Assembly: GCA_016840025.1 (NCBI GenBank)
Contig: JAEOTF010000161.1
Location: 1 to 7,981, forward strand
Direction: 5' to 3'
Source of the DNA: Candidatus Hodarchaeota archaeon
GTDB lineage: Archaea > Asgardarchaeota > Heimdallarchaeia > Hodarchaeales > YT1-039
Length of the DNA: 7,981 nucleotides
The notes below the pieces were generated by a model, which ran no database searches, was not told the origin of the DNA, and saw nothing but the letters and a program-made list of their open reading frames with translations. Of the stretch, positions 1 to 7,279 are shown piece by piece. The position numbers and the translations under genes were made by a program. Within the stretch, counting starts at the first letter, position 1. Every line of letters starts with the position of its first letter.

Positions 1-375
1 GCTTGGGCTTTTAGTCCAGATCGGTGTAAAACGTTATTTGAACAATTGGATAAATACACAGAGGAAGCTCAAAGGAAACAATTGCGTCGATCTGTTGGCT
101 TTTGGGTTAGAGTGTTTAAAGATGAAGATGAAAAAACAACTAAAATGAAAGAGATGGCCAAACAAAGAAAAATTTCATTTGAAGAATATCAGAAACGTGC
201 CGAAGGAGCTTTACTAGGAACTCAAGATGAGATCATTGCGAAATTGGTGGAATACCTTAAGATTGGAGTTAGTGACTTTATCTTTATGTTTCCTGGTAAA
301 GAGGAGATGAAATATCTTCAAATCTTCAACGACCGGATTTTACCGAGTGTTATGTCTAAGTATCGAGTTTCATAA
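1..375 (+). CDS. Luciferase-like monooxygenase (LLM family, probably F420- or flavin-dependent), C-terminal part; 5' end outside window
   Basis: The reading frame is open from base 1 to the TAA at 373-375, giving the last 124 residues of a longer protein. The family are TIM-barrel oxidoreductases using reduced FMN or coenzyme F420, and archaeal members are usually F420-dependent. Visible family traits are the early segment AWAFSPDRCKTLFEQLDKY, a strand like RRSVGFWVRVF, then the characteristic end: GTQDEIIAKLVEYLKIGVSD followed by FIFMFPG and a final helix ending ILPSV. In homologues this GT-x-(D/E)-E-x-I ... G-V-x-x-F-I-x-M-F-P block closes the barrel. Full-length members are about 300-350 residues, so roughly two thirds is missing. 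A TTG at 46 could be taken for a start, but the upstream codons fit the family, so the gene runs off the left edge. Substrate and cofactor cannot be told from this fragment. The 3' end overlaps the convergent gene by 20 bp. Confidence 0.85.
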   Translation, partial: AWAFSPDRCKTLFEQLDKYTEEAQRKQLRRSVGFWVRVFKDEDEKTTKMKEMAKQRKISFEEYQKRAEGALLGTQDEIIAKLVEYLKIGVSDFIFMFPGKEEMKYLQIFNDRILPSVMSKYRVS

Positions 376-1114
376 AATCGGGGTCTTTCCCATACCTCTC
401 CCGATATGCCTCGACATATTCTTCTTCACTTATTTCTCCTTGTTGATATTTCCGATATGCCTCTTTAAAGCGTTCTTTCTCTACTTGAGAAGCTGGAATT
501 TCAGTCGATTCTTCCTCTAAAGGCCAAAATATTTCTGGAAATGCGCCTACAGCAAAAAAAAGAATTCCAACAAAATGAATAACCAATAGAGTACTATTTA
601 ATGAGGGATTAAATTCGAGTGAAACTAAATCCGGGACTAAATTTTTCCAATCCTGCTGTGTATCGAGGATAAAAAATAAAATCCATTCGATAAGCACGCC
701 GAGGAGCCCTACCGCAAAACCTACTACATTGATCCAAGAACGAACGGTATAACCATGTACTAATCGATAAGGGCGATAAATAATCATTGTAGTACCTAGG
801 AGAGCGAATATAAACATTAAAAATCCCCAATATTCTAGGACATCCCAGACCCATTTCACATTTGATTCTGGAGATTCACTATAACCAGAACTCGCTCCAT
901 CGAAAAAAATTCCTCCAGCAGTTCCGAGTTCCCAATCCCAATTATCATAATGGAAATCTAGATTGACCACAAAATTGTTGTCTCCATAGTTAAAATTCTT
1001 AGTTGCGGACATAAAGGGATAGGCCCTAGCCATGGGAATAATAATAACACAAAATAAAAATACACAAGAACAGATGATGGAAACGTTAAAAATCTTCGAC
1101 ATGTCTTCTTGCAT
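356..1114 (-). CDS. Four-segment membrane protein with C-terminal SHOCT-like domain, function unknown
   Basis: This 252-residue protein is not one I can name. Residues about 11-30 form a hydrophobic N-terminal segment (signal peptide or first helix) ending PMARA. Residues about 35-90 are an acidic, aromatic, probably extracellular stretch rich in D, N, W and G. Three membrane helices follow at about 94-113, 128-150 and 175-197. After an acidic linker, residues about 214-240 (RFKEAYRKYQQGEISEEEYV...) form the two-helix pattern of SHOCT domains: helix, G-x-I-(S/T)-x-x-E, second helix. SHOCT domains commonly end membrane or secreted proteins and probably mediate oligomerisation. The ATG at 1112-1114 is preferred because GGTGA lies 6 nt upstream; an in-frame ATG four codons later has no better site. 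The stop lies inside the convergent monooxygenase gene. Its role is unknown; sensing or membrane organisation would be guesses. Confidence 0.8.
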   Translation of the reverse strand: MQEDMSKIFNVSIICSCVFLFCVIIIPMARAYPFMSATKNFNYGDNNFVVNLDFHYDNWDWELGTAGGIFFDGASSGYSESPESNVKWVWDVLEYWGFLMFIFALLGTTMIIYRPYRLVHGYTVRSWINVVGFAVGLLGVLIEWILFFILDTQQDWKNLVPDLVSLEFNPSLNSTLLVIHFVGILFFAVGAFPEIFWPLEEESTEIPASQVEKERFKEAYRKYQQGEISEEEYVEAYRERYGKDPDFMKLDT

Positions 1115-1120
1115 ATGTAT

Positions 1121-1125
1121 TCACC
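1121..1125 (-). promoter_or_regulatory. Ribosome binding site of the SHOCT-like membrane protein gene
   Basis: On the minus strand GGTGA lies 6 nt before the ATG at 1114. It pairs with the anti-Shine-Dalgarno end of 16S rRNA and decides the start in favour of the first ATG over the one at 1102. Confidence 0.55.
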
Positions 1126-1179
1126 GTAAATCAGACAAGGACAATTCAGGAATATCGGGTAAGATATGCTAAGTATATT

Positions 1180-1187
1180 TATTTAAA
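1180..1187 (-). promoter_or_regulatory. Candidate archaeal TATA box for the SHOCT-like gene
   Basis: The minus strand reads TTTAAATA inside a longer A/T block (about 1173-1190). An archaeal start site about 25 bp downstream would fall near 1158, giving a leader of about 43 nt that contains the GGTGA site. The surroundings are AT-rich, so the match is suggestive only. Confidence 0.35.
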
Positions 1188-1282
1188 TATAATGAACGCT
1201 CTTTTTTATTGTTTTATCGTGCAATGATTACACATTAAAGCAAATTTTGTGTCCTAGCTTGATTAAAAGTCGTCAAAAAGTT

Positions 1283-1650
1283 TTAGCGTATATATATTCC
1301 ATTAATAGCAAGCAATATTAAGACAATTTCATCTCCATCCAGCCGTTGTTTACCATAAAAACCCGTTTTATTCATATAGATTCCCACCACATCACACTCC
1401 TCTTTTTCATTGTAAAAATATAATGCCTCAACTTTTTTTTTAGCAAATCTTCTCAAGTGTAATACACAATTTAATAAAGAGTCCTAATTGGGCTGGATTT
1501 TACTCAGAATTTATTCTAACTTTTTGTATTCATTATTACTGCAGTTTTAAATTCATTAGGATCTCACTTCGTATCTATGAGATTTCCTACAATTAAAAAA
1601 ATAAACAATTCAATCAGTTTTTGCTCCTCGTCAGAGATGTAGAGTTTTCA
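1283..1650 (-). pseudogene. Decayed minus-strand coding remnant, copy A (unrecognised small-protein family)
   Basis: From 1483 down to TAA at 1283-1285 the minus strand is open for 66 codons and protein-like: it begins DSLLNCVLHLRRFAKKK, continues through CDVVGIYMNKTGFYGKQ and ends AINGIYIR. Upstream in the same frame come SKIQPN and then a TAG at 1484-1486, where copy B has a Trp codon (TGG), so this looks like a nonsense change. Further upstream, in another frame, codons from 1647 to 1567 read KLYISDEEQKLIELFIFLIV and on, ended by TGA at 1564-1566, then DPNEFKTAVIMNTKS, then TAG at 1516-1518. No good start or ribosome site is seen. I read this as a gene broken by several stops and at least one frameshift. 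I do not recognise the family. The partner at 4078-4242 supports coding ancestry. A short live gene starting at TTG 1454-1456 is possible but less likely. Confidence 0.5.
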
Positions 1651-1787
1651 ACAGTTGAGCTGTACCAATTTACTTTTCTGTGAAGATTATCCCTTTCTCA
1701 TGATTGTATTAACATTTAGATATCTTTTTAAGTCATAGATCATTAGTTGAATCATTATAATTTCATGGATATGGTAATTTAAGAGAA

Positions 1788-2059
1788 ATGGGTGGTAAGA
1801 AAAGAATAAGTCTTTGTCATAGCAGCTATAATCACAGTTTAATAAAAACAATTACTTCTCCTGAAACGACTTCCGATAACCTCACTGAAACTGCTTCCTT
1901 TGCCAGATCCATAAACACTACTAATATATCTTTGCAGAGACAAGTGATATAACTCCACCATCAATACTTAGTATGGAGATTTTATTCGCATTAAGTGTTT
2001 TAATCGTTGCTTTACGTATAATCCAACGAAAGAGAAAGAAAAAACAGGAGAAAGGAGTT
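1788..2059 (+). pseudogene. Degenerate C-terminal tail of a NosD-like surface protein, upstream of the intact gene
   Basis: Two overlapping frames together resemble the end of the intact neighbour. In frame 3, 1788-1952 reads a Ser/Thr-rich stretch (KTITSPETTSDNLTETASF) before a TAA at 1950-1952. In frame 2, after a TAA at 1922-1924, it reads YIFAETSDITPPSILS and then a hydrophobic segment with a basic end (EILFALSVLIVALRIIQRKR, then KK). The intact protein ends in the same order: Thr/Ser-rich linker, SEETSES, hydrophobic segment LMALIVILFVF, then QQKRKK. A C-terminal anchor design placed directly before a second N-terminal signal segment is best explained as the tail of an older tandem paralogue that lost its body and frame. 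The frame-2 part runs on without a stop into the intact gene. No beta-helix repeats were seen upstream, so only the tail would survive. Confidence 0.45.
2046..2057 (+). promoter_or_regulatory. Purine-rich ribosome binding site deciding the NosD-like start at 2060
   Basis: AGGAG (2046-2050, 9 nt before the ATG) and GGAG (2054-2057, 2 nt before it) precede ATG 2060. The earlier in-frame ATG at 1973 has no such sequence. This supports initiation at 2060, immediately before a typical N-terminal signal segment. Confidence 0.55.
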
Positions 2060-4048
2060 ATGAATGAAGAGGTACACGATCGACATGTAATTTGGAAAAA
2101 AGCTTTAAGACTTAACCCAAGAATACTTTTTCTACTAATACTCCTCTTATTATTTGGAATAGTTCTTAGTAATGATTTATCACACTTTTATCAAGAGGGA
2201 TTAAATGTAAAAGGATATGTGCCGAGTAACTGGCAAATTACAGGGGAAACCCATGTTAAAAATGAACAAATTATACTTTCTGAGAATGTAATAATTTATT
2301 CAGGTGGCAAACTTTTCCTTTCAAAAACTACCATAAATTGGAACTGTACATATGATGGTGAGTTTTTTTTGCTGGTAAAGGGCGGGGGGCAACTAGTTAT
2401 AGGAAATGACTCGTTGTTAACCTCTATAGCTGGATATGGGTTTAACATCACTACGGAGCCAGGAAGCACCTTGAGCATTACAAATTCAACGATTGAATAT
2501 GGGGGGTATTCCAAACCTGAGCTCTGGATTCCAGCAGTACGGGTAGAAACTGAGAATGCGGTATTTAGCAATATCACGTTCAATTCTCTTAGTAATGTGG
2601 GAATTGAGTTTTCAGGTTCTTCAGGAGGTGTTGTTCAAGGAGTAAAGCTATCAGATGTTTCGCGAGGTATAATCATAGAATCTTCCCAGAATCTGGTAAT
2701 TATAGAAAATTGGATCAATAATATGTACATTGGAATAGAACTTTCTAATACTGAAAATATTACTATAAAGGGAAATTCTTTTAATAATATAGGAGCATTT
2801 GCCATTTCTACTCCCCATGATTCTTTTTCACCCAGTACTCGACTAACTATTATGGAAAATACCATAAATAATACTAGAGATGGCAGCATATACTTGAGAT
2901 CGGTTTCATATCCCCGGATCGAAAACAATTTTATTGATAATAGTGATTGGGGTGCTATATTCTTGACAAACGCTCCTTTTGCGTTCATTCGAGGAAATAC
3001 GATCAGAAATATTTCTTATTGTGCATTAAGTATTGAAGGGGATATGGTTACAAATAATTCCTTTGATATACAAAACATTGAGGGTGATTGTGGTGGGAAT
3101 AAAGGTTCTATAATTATTGATAATGTGTTCACTCAAATTCGGGACCAAGTACTCGCAATTAGAGGGAATATAAATCTTTTAGTAACAAGAAATACGTTTT
3201 CCAAATTTCTTGGGAATCCTAGAAATTTAAAGCCAACAATTTTAATATCTTCTCAGATTTCTCAACAGGAGCAGGAACTTTTCTCCTCCACTAATTCCTA
3301 TTTCGCTATGTTCAATTTTTACCTTAATAATATCTTTGTAAACACAACAGATTTTCAAATATCTGATAACAATCAAAACTATAATTTGTGGGATGTTGCC
3401 TCATTTGATAATAACTCACATGGTAATTATTGGTTATCATACTCAGGTATTGATGATAATGAGGATAAGATTGGGGATACACCTTTTATAATAGATTCAC
3501 TAACCGTTGACAAGTATCCAATAATAAATCCCGTTCAGATTGGGGATACAGGTTCTCAAAACGGCCCTTGGATTTTCAGAACGGCTCATGAAGTTGAATA
3601 CAACAATCATAAAAGCCAAATTAAAGCTGCAGTAATGACTTATGCTCTAAATCCAATTAAAGAAATAATATTCAATTACTCTATAAATTCGGGAGTCAAC
3701 TGGAAAAATATCACAGTTATTTTAGTCAATGGATTTAATGACCAATTCTATGGAGTATTTTGTGGAATTATTCCAGATCTACTGTCAAATATGACTATAT
3801 TTCTTAGAATTATCGTACGTGACATCACAGGCATGTCCACCTCAACTATTACAGATGCAATAGAAGTAATCACGAAAACAACTACTATTACCACCATCAC
3901 CGTATCTGAAGAGACCAGTGAATCAACAGCAATATTAATACCAGAAATGAATATTTGGTCAGAACTTATGGCTTTAATCGTTATTTTATTTGTATTTCAG
4001 CAAAAGAGGAAGAAAAATGGGGGAGATGGAACTTATGAATGCCTTTAA
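2060..4048 (+). CDS. NosD-like right-handed beta-helix surface protein with C-terminal membrane anchor
   Basis: From ATG 2060 the protein has 662 residues (an in-frame ATG at 1973 would give 691). Numbered from 2060: residues about 22-37 are a hydrophobic signal or anchor segment after a basic stretch (WKKALRLNPR). About 65-430 are repeated short strands with N-rich turns (GNSFNNIG, MENTINNTRDG, IENNFIDNS, IRGNTIRNIS), the parallel beta-helix pattern. About 452-491 hold the NosD-type signature NSHGNYWLSYSGIDDNEDKI followed by GDTPFIID and DKYPII. About 500-605 may be an Ig-like fold. A Thr/Ser-rich linker (about 604-625), a membrane helix (about 632-648) and QQKRKK close it. Many N-x-S/T sites fit a glycosylated exported protein. 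NosD itself helps mature copper sites of nitrous oxide reductase, but no nos genes are here and archaeal relatives are usually general surface proteins, so no copper role is claimed. Binding carbohydrate or the cell envelope is possible. Confidence 0.8.
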   Translation: MNEEVHDRHVIWKKALRLNPRILFLLILLLLFGIVLSNDLSHFYQEGLNVKGYVPSNWQITGETHVKNEQIILSENVIIYSGGKLFLSKTTINWNCTYDGEFFLLVKGGGQLVIGNDSLLTSIAGYGFNITTEPGSTLSITNSTIEYGGYSKPELWIPAVRVETENAVFSNITFNSLSNVGIEFSGSSGGVVQGVKLSDVSRGIIIESSQNLVIIENWINNMYIGIELSNTENITIKGNSFNNIGAFAISTPHDSFSPSTRLTIMENTINNTRDGSIYLRSVSYPRIENNFIDNSDWGAIFLTNAPFAFIRGNTIRNISYCALSIEGDMVTNNSFDIQNIEGDCGGNKGSIIIDNVFTQIRDQVLAIRGNINLLVTRNTFSKFLGNPRNLKPTILISSQISQQEQELFSSTNSYFAMFNFYLNNIFVNTTDFQISDNNQNYNLWDVASFDNNSHGNYWLSYSGIDDNEDKIGDTPFIIDSLTVDKYPIINPVQIGDTGSQNGPWIFRTAHEVEYNNHKSQIKAAVMTYALNPIKEIIFNYSINSGVNWKNITVILVNGFNDQFYGVFCGIIPDLLSNMTIFLRIIVRDITGMSTSTITDAIEVITKTTTITTITVSEETSESTAILIPEMNIWSELMALIVILFVFQQKRKKNGGDGTYECL

Positions 4049-4077
4049 GATATTCTGGATTAATTTTAAGACCAAAA

Positions 4078-4242
4078 CGTGTTGATATGCTTAAAATACC
4101 GGTTCTATTCATATAAACTGTCAATACGTCATAATTTTGATTTTTCTTACGAAGATATACCCTCTCCTCTTATTTTTTAATAAATCTTCGCAAATGTAAT
4201 ACACAATTTAATAAAGAGTCCCAATAAGGCTATATTTTACTT
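4078..4242 (-). pseudogene. Decayed minus-strand coding remnant, copy B (same family as 1283-1650)
   Basis: On the minus strand, from about 4242, this reads ESKI, a TAG at 4230-4232 where copy A has Gln, then PYWDSLLNCVLHLRRFIKK, a TAA at 4170-4172 where copy A has Lys, then EERVYLRKKNQNYDVLTVYM and NRTG. The alignment to copy A is gap-free over 41 codons with 24 identical residues, and many differences are conservative (K/R, V/I, V/L, L/V, F/L). The DNA is exactly identical over 27 bp (1458-1484 and 4195-4221). Past NRTG the two diverge, probably through a small indel. No start or ribosome site is seen. It fills the gap between the NosD-like stop and uvrA and overlaps the likely uvrA promoter. 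The family is not recognised. An alternative is a repeated non-coding element, but the pattern of changes favours decayed coding sequence. Confidence 0.5.
4231..4239 (+). promoter_or_regulatory. Candidate TATA box for uvrA
   Basis: TATATTTTA lies about 50 bp before the ATG at 4286. A start site about 25 bp downstream would give a leader of roughly 25 nt without a clear Shine-Dalgarno sequence. It overlaps the end of the minus-strand remnant. The assignment is weak because the region is AT-rich. Confidence 0.3.
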
Positions 4243-4285
4243 TCAAGGCACCCTCTACCTAGAAGATATAAGTTAAGACAATATA

Positions 4286-7222
4286 ATGAATCCTCTTATT
4301 TATACGATTAAGTTGCCTGGGAAAGACTCAGATAGAGGAATATATTCATTGAGCGCTGATAAATTAATCATTAAAGGAGCTTCTCAACACAATCTCAGAA
4401 ACATTGATGTAAGTATTCCACGTAACAAATTAGTTGTTATTACAGGTGTTTCGGGCTCAGGAAAAAGCTCCCTTGCCTTTGATACAATCTACGCCGAAGG
4501 ACAGCGAAGATATGTTGAGTCACTTTCAGCTTATGCTCGTCAGTTCTTGGGACAAATGCAAAAACCTGCCGTAGAGTCCATTGAAGGACTATCAACTGCT
4601 ATCTCCATTGAACAAAAAACTGTCTCCAAGAATCCACGTTCAACTGTAGGCACCATAACTGAAATCTACGATTATCTTCGTTTACTCTATGCTAGAGTAG
4701 GTATTCCTCATTGTTATAAGTGCGGACGGAAGATCCAAAAGAGTTCGGTTCAACAAATTGCTGATCAAATCCTTCAACTTCCACCTGAAACCCGAATACG
4801 TATTAGAGCTCCAATAATTACTGGACGAAAAGGAACTCATGCCAAAACCCTAGCTACTCTGTTGAAAGAGGGGTATGCTCGGGTAATAGTAGATGAAGAA
4901 GAAATTGAGTTAGTTCCAAAATTGAGTCTTGAGAAAAATAAGAAGCACACTATTGAGGTTATTGTAGACAGGCTTCTAATTAAACCTGACATACAAGGGC
5001 GTTTAACCGACTCCCTTGAAACAGCAATGGTTCTCAGTGAGGGGAAAGTAAATGTTGAGAATTTAACTACAAAAGAAACCTATCTCTTCAGTCAACATCT
5101 TGCATGTCCTCATTGCGGGATAGGCTTACAAGACCTCGCTCCACGTATGTTTTCTTTCAATTCACCATTCGGAGCATGTCCTAAATGCAATGGCTTAGGG
5201 AAAAGCCAAGAAATTGATGAAGATCTAGTAATTACTGATCGAGCCAAGACAATCCGCGATGGTGCAATTTGTAACAGACCATTAAATAACAATGGATGGC
5301 GTGTTAGACATTATACTACAATTGGAAACCATTATGGATTTGGTTTAGACACACCTATTGAAGATATGAAACCACAACATATTCAAGTATTGTTATATGG
5401 GTCAGGTAATGATAAAATCCATTTTTCGTATTACAACGATGATGAAGGCACTAGATATGAAGGAAATTGGCGTGTGGAAGGAGTTGTAAATCGGTTAAAA
5501 CGGCTTCATAAACAAACAAAGAGTGATTACACCAGAGCGTATTACGAGTCCTTCATGAGTAAAAAACCCTGTTCTGCATGTAATGGTGCTCGATTAAAAC
5601 CGGAGTCTATGGCTGTTATAGTAGGGGGAAAAAATGTTGGTGAAGTATCTTGTTTCCCAATAAAAGATGCTATGCACTTTTTTCAAAATCTTAAACTTGC
5701 AGATAAGGATCAATTCATCGCTAAAGATGTTTTAAAAGAAATTATCAACCGACTTATTTTCCTGATGAATGTGGGGCTTGATTATTTGACCCTTGATCGA
5801 ATGTCTTCTACATTATCAGGAGGAGAATCCCAAAGAATTCGTCTTGCAACACAAATCGGATCACGGTTAGTCGGTGTTTTGTACATATTAGATGAACCTA
5901 GTATTGGATTACATGCACGCGATAAACATCGACTTATTGACACCCTAAAAGAACTTCGTGATTTAGGGAACACTATTCTTGTTGTCGAACATGATGAAGA
6001 TACTATTCGTGAAGCAGATTTTGTTTTGGATCTTGGGCCTGGAGCAGGAGTTCAGGGGGGAAATTTAGTCGCTGCTGGATCACCTGAGGAAATTGAAACA
6101 CATCCATCATCAATAACTGCTCTTTATTTAAGTGGTAGAAAAAGTATCGCAATTCCTTCTTCGAGACGTTCTCTGAATGGCAAATATCTTACGATTGTAG
6201 GTGCTCAAGAAAATAATCTAAAGAAAATTATGGTTAATCTCCCTCTTAGTGTTTTTACCTGCATTTGTGGTGTGAGTGGAAGTGGAAAAAGTTCATTAAT
6301 CAATGAAATCTTGTACAAAGCACTAGCAGCCCGATTGCATAGAGCTACAGATAAACCAGGAAAACATGAAGACTTAATAGGGTGGGATCAGATTGATAAA
6401 GTGATAGCAATAGATCAATCACCTATAGGACGAACTCCTCGTTCTAATCCCGCAACCTATACTGGCCTCTTCGATCATATTAGGGATCTTTTTGCAGAAA
6501 CGAAGGAAGCAAAAATCCGCGGATATAAGAAAGGACGCTTCAGTTTCAATGTTAAGGGCGGACGTTGCGAAATATGTCGAGGTGGCGGGCAGATAAAAAT
6601 TGAGATGCATTTCTTAGCAGACGTTTGGATCACTTGTGAAGAATGTAAAGGTAAGAGATACAATCGTGAAACACTAGAGATCAAATACCGTGATAAAAAC
6701 ATTTCTCAAGTATTGAATATGACAGTTGATGAAGCCCTCGAACTTTTTAAGAATATTCCGAAAATTAAAGCGAAGTTAGAAACGCTTCATGATGTAGGAC
6801 TCGGGTATATTCAATTAGGCCAATCTGCCACAACTTTGAGCGGGGGAGAAGCACAACGAGTAAAACTCGCAAAAGAGCTTTCACGTAAAGCTACGGGGAA
6901 AACAGTATACATTTTGGATGAACCAACCACAGGGCTCCATTTTGCCGATATTGAATATCTTTTAGATGTTCTAGGTCGCTTAACTGACGCTGGAAATACA
7001 ATAGTTGTTATAGAACATAATCTAGATGTTATTAAACAAGCAGATTACATTATCGATTTAGGGCCTGAGGGAGGAGACAGAGGAGGAGAAATTATTGCAG
7101 AAGGAACGCCTGAAGAAATAATTAAAAAGCCCGAATCGTACACTGGTCATTTTTTGCGTAGTATTCTTGAAAAAAATGGCAGTACTAGCTCAACAGCAAG
7201 TTCATTGGCATCTCCACAATAA
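4286..7222 (+). CDS. uvrA: UvrABC system protein A (excinuclease ABC subunit A)
   Basis: UvrA is the damage-sensing ATPase of nucleotide excision repair. It dimerises, finds distorted DNA and loads UvrB. This 978-residue copy is complete. The first ABC module has Walker A GVSGSGKS (54-61), the [19 protein letters not shown] block (73-91), signature LSGGE (510-514) and Walker [11 protein letters not shown] (534-543). The second has GVSGSGKS (662-669), LSGGE (851-855) and [10 protein letters not shown] (876-885). Cysteine pairs that bind zinc in the family are present: C274/C277 with C298/C301, and C761/C764 with C784/C787; pairs C143/C146 and C429/C432 are also kept. No key residue is missing. 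The usual start (ADKLIIKGA...) matches residue 24 onward, so about 21-23 residues are extra; TTG at 4349, with GAGG 10 nt upstream, is an alternative start. A Ser/Thr-rich tail (about 965-978) follows the conserved end. Neither uvrB nor uvrC lies in the window. Confidence 0.98.
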   Translation: MNPLIYTIKLPGKDSDRGIYSLSADKLIIKGASQHNLRNIDVSIPRNKLVVITGVSGSGKSSLAFDTIYAEGQRRYVESLSAYARQFLGQMQKPAVESIEGLSTAISIEQKTVSKNPRSTVGTITEIYDYLRLLYARVGIPHCYKCGRKIQKSSVQQIADQILQLPPETRIRIRAPIITGRKGTHAKTLATLLKEGYARVIVDEEEIELVPKLSLEKNKKHTIEVIVDRLLIKPDIQGRLTDSLETAMVLSEGKVNVENLTTKETYLFSQHLACPHCGIGLQDLAPRMFSFNSPFGACPKCNGLGKSQEIDEDLVITDRAKTIRDGAICNRPLNNNGWRVRHYTTIGNHYGFGLDTPIEDMKPQHIQVLLYGSGNDKIHFSYYNDDEGTRYEGNWRVEGVVNRLKRLHKQTKSDYTRAYYESFMSKKPCSACNGARLKPESMAVIVGGKNVGEVSCFPIKDAMHFFQNLKLADKDQFIAKDVLKEIINRLIFLMNVGLDYLTLDRMSSTLSGGESQRIRLATQIGSRLVGVLYILDEPSIGLHARDKHRLIDTLKELRDLGNTILVVEHDEDTIREADFVLDLGPGAGVQGGNLVAAGSPEEIETHPSSITALYLSGRKSIAIPSSRRSLNGKYLTIVGAQENNLKKIMVNLPLSVFTCICGVSGSGKSSLINEILYKALAARLHRATDKPGKHEDLIGWDQIDKVIAIDQSPIGRTPRSNPATYTGLFDHIRDLFAETKEAKIRGYKKGRFSFNVKGGRCEICRGGGQIKIEMHFLADVWITCEECKGKRYNRETLEIKYRDKNISQVLNMTVDEALELFKNIPKIKAKLETLHDVGLGYIQLGQSATTLSGGEAQRVKLAKELSRKATGKTVYILDEPTTGLHFADIEYLLDVLGRLTDAGNTIVVIEHNLDVIKQADYIIDLGPEGGDRGGEIIAEGTPEEIIKKPESYTGHFLRSILEKNGSTSSTASSLASPQ

Positions 7223-7250
7223 TTTAAAATTGATTATAGTTATTTTCTAG

Positions 7251-7258
7251 TATATAAA
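7251..7258 (+). promoter_or_regulatory. TATA box of the short-chain dehydrogenase gene, suggesting a leaderless transcript
   Basis: TATATAAA sits in the 57-bp gap after uvrA. About 25 bp downstream of its centre is the ATG at 7280, so transcription would begin at or next to the start codon. There is no good ribosome binding site there, which fits leaderless initiation as is common in archaea, and separate transcription from uvrA. Confidence 0.45.
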
Positions 7259-7279
7259 ATAATTAGAGAGTTGAATCTA

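Noticed and set aside
609..854. An 81-codon minus-strand frame inside the SHOCT-like gene
   Set aside because: It is an alternate-frame shadow of three clear membrane helices and has no start signal.
1651..1787. Stretch between the minus-strand remnant and the NosD-like tail, checked for RNA genes or a start for remnant A
   Set aside because: A minus-strand ATG at 1699-1701 is followed within five codons by a stop. No tRNA arms or strong hairpins were seen, so nothing is called.
1788..1952. A 54-codon ATG-started frame on the plus strand that could be a small gene
   Set aside because: It has no ribosome binding site or clear promoter, and its Ser/Thr-rich sequence fits better as a frame-shifted piece of a NosD-like C-terminal linker.
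2296..2988. Two minus-strand frames (95 and 117 codons) inside the NosD-like gene
   Set aside because: They are antisense to a beta-helix protein with clear family repeats and show no ribosome sites or domain patterns.
2201..3520. Repeated Asn-rich units in the NosD-like gene as a DNA repeat array or CRISPR
   Set aside because: Similarity is at protein level (beta-helix coils). There are no equal-length direct repeats with regular spacers.
2060..4048. A nitrous oxide reductase maturation role, suggested by NosD similarity
   Set aside because: No nosZ, nosF, nosY or nosL genes are nearby, and the C-terminal anchor and glycosylation-rich sequence fit a general surface protein better.
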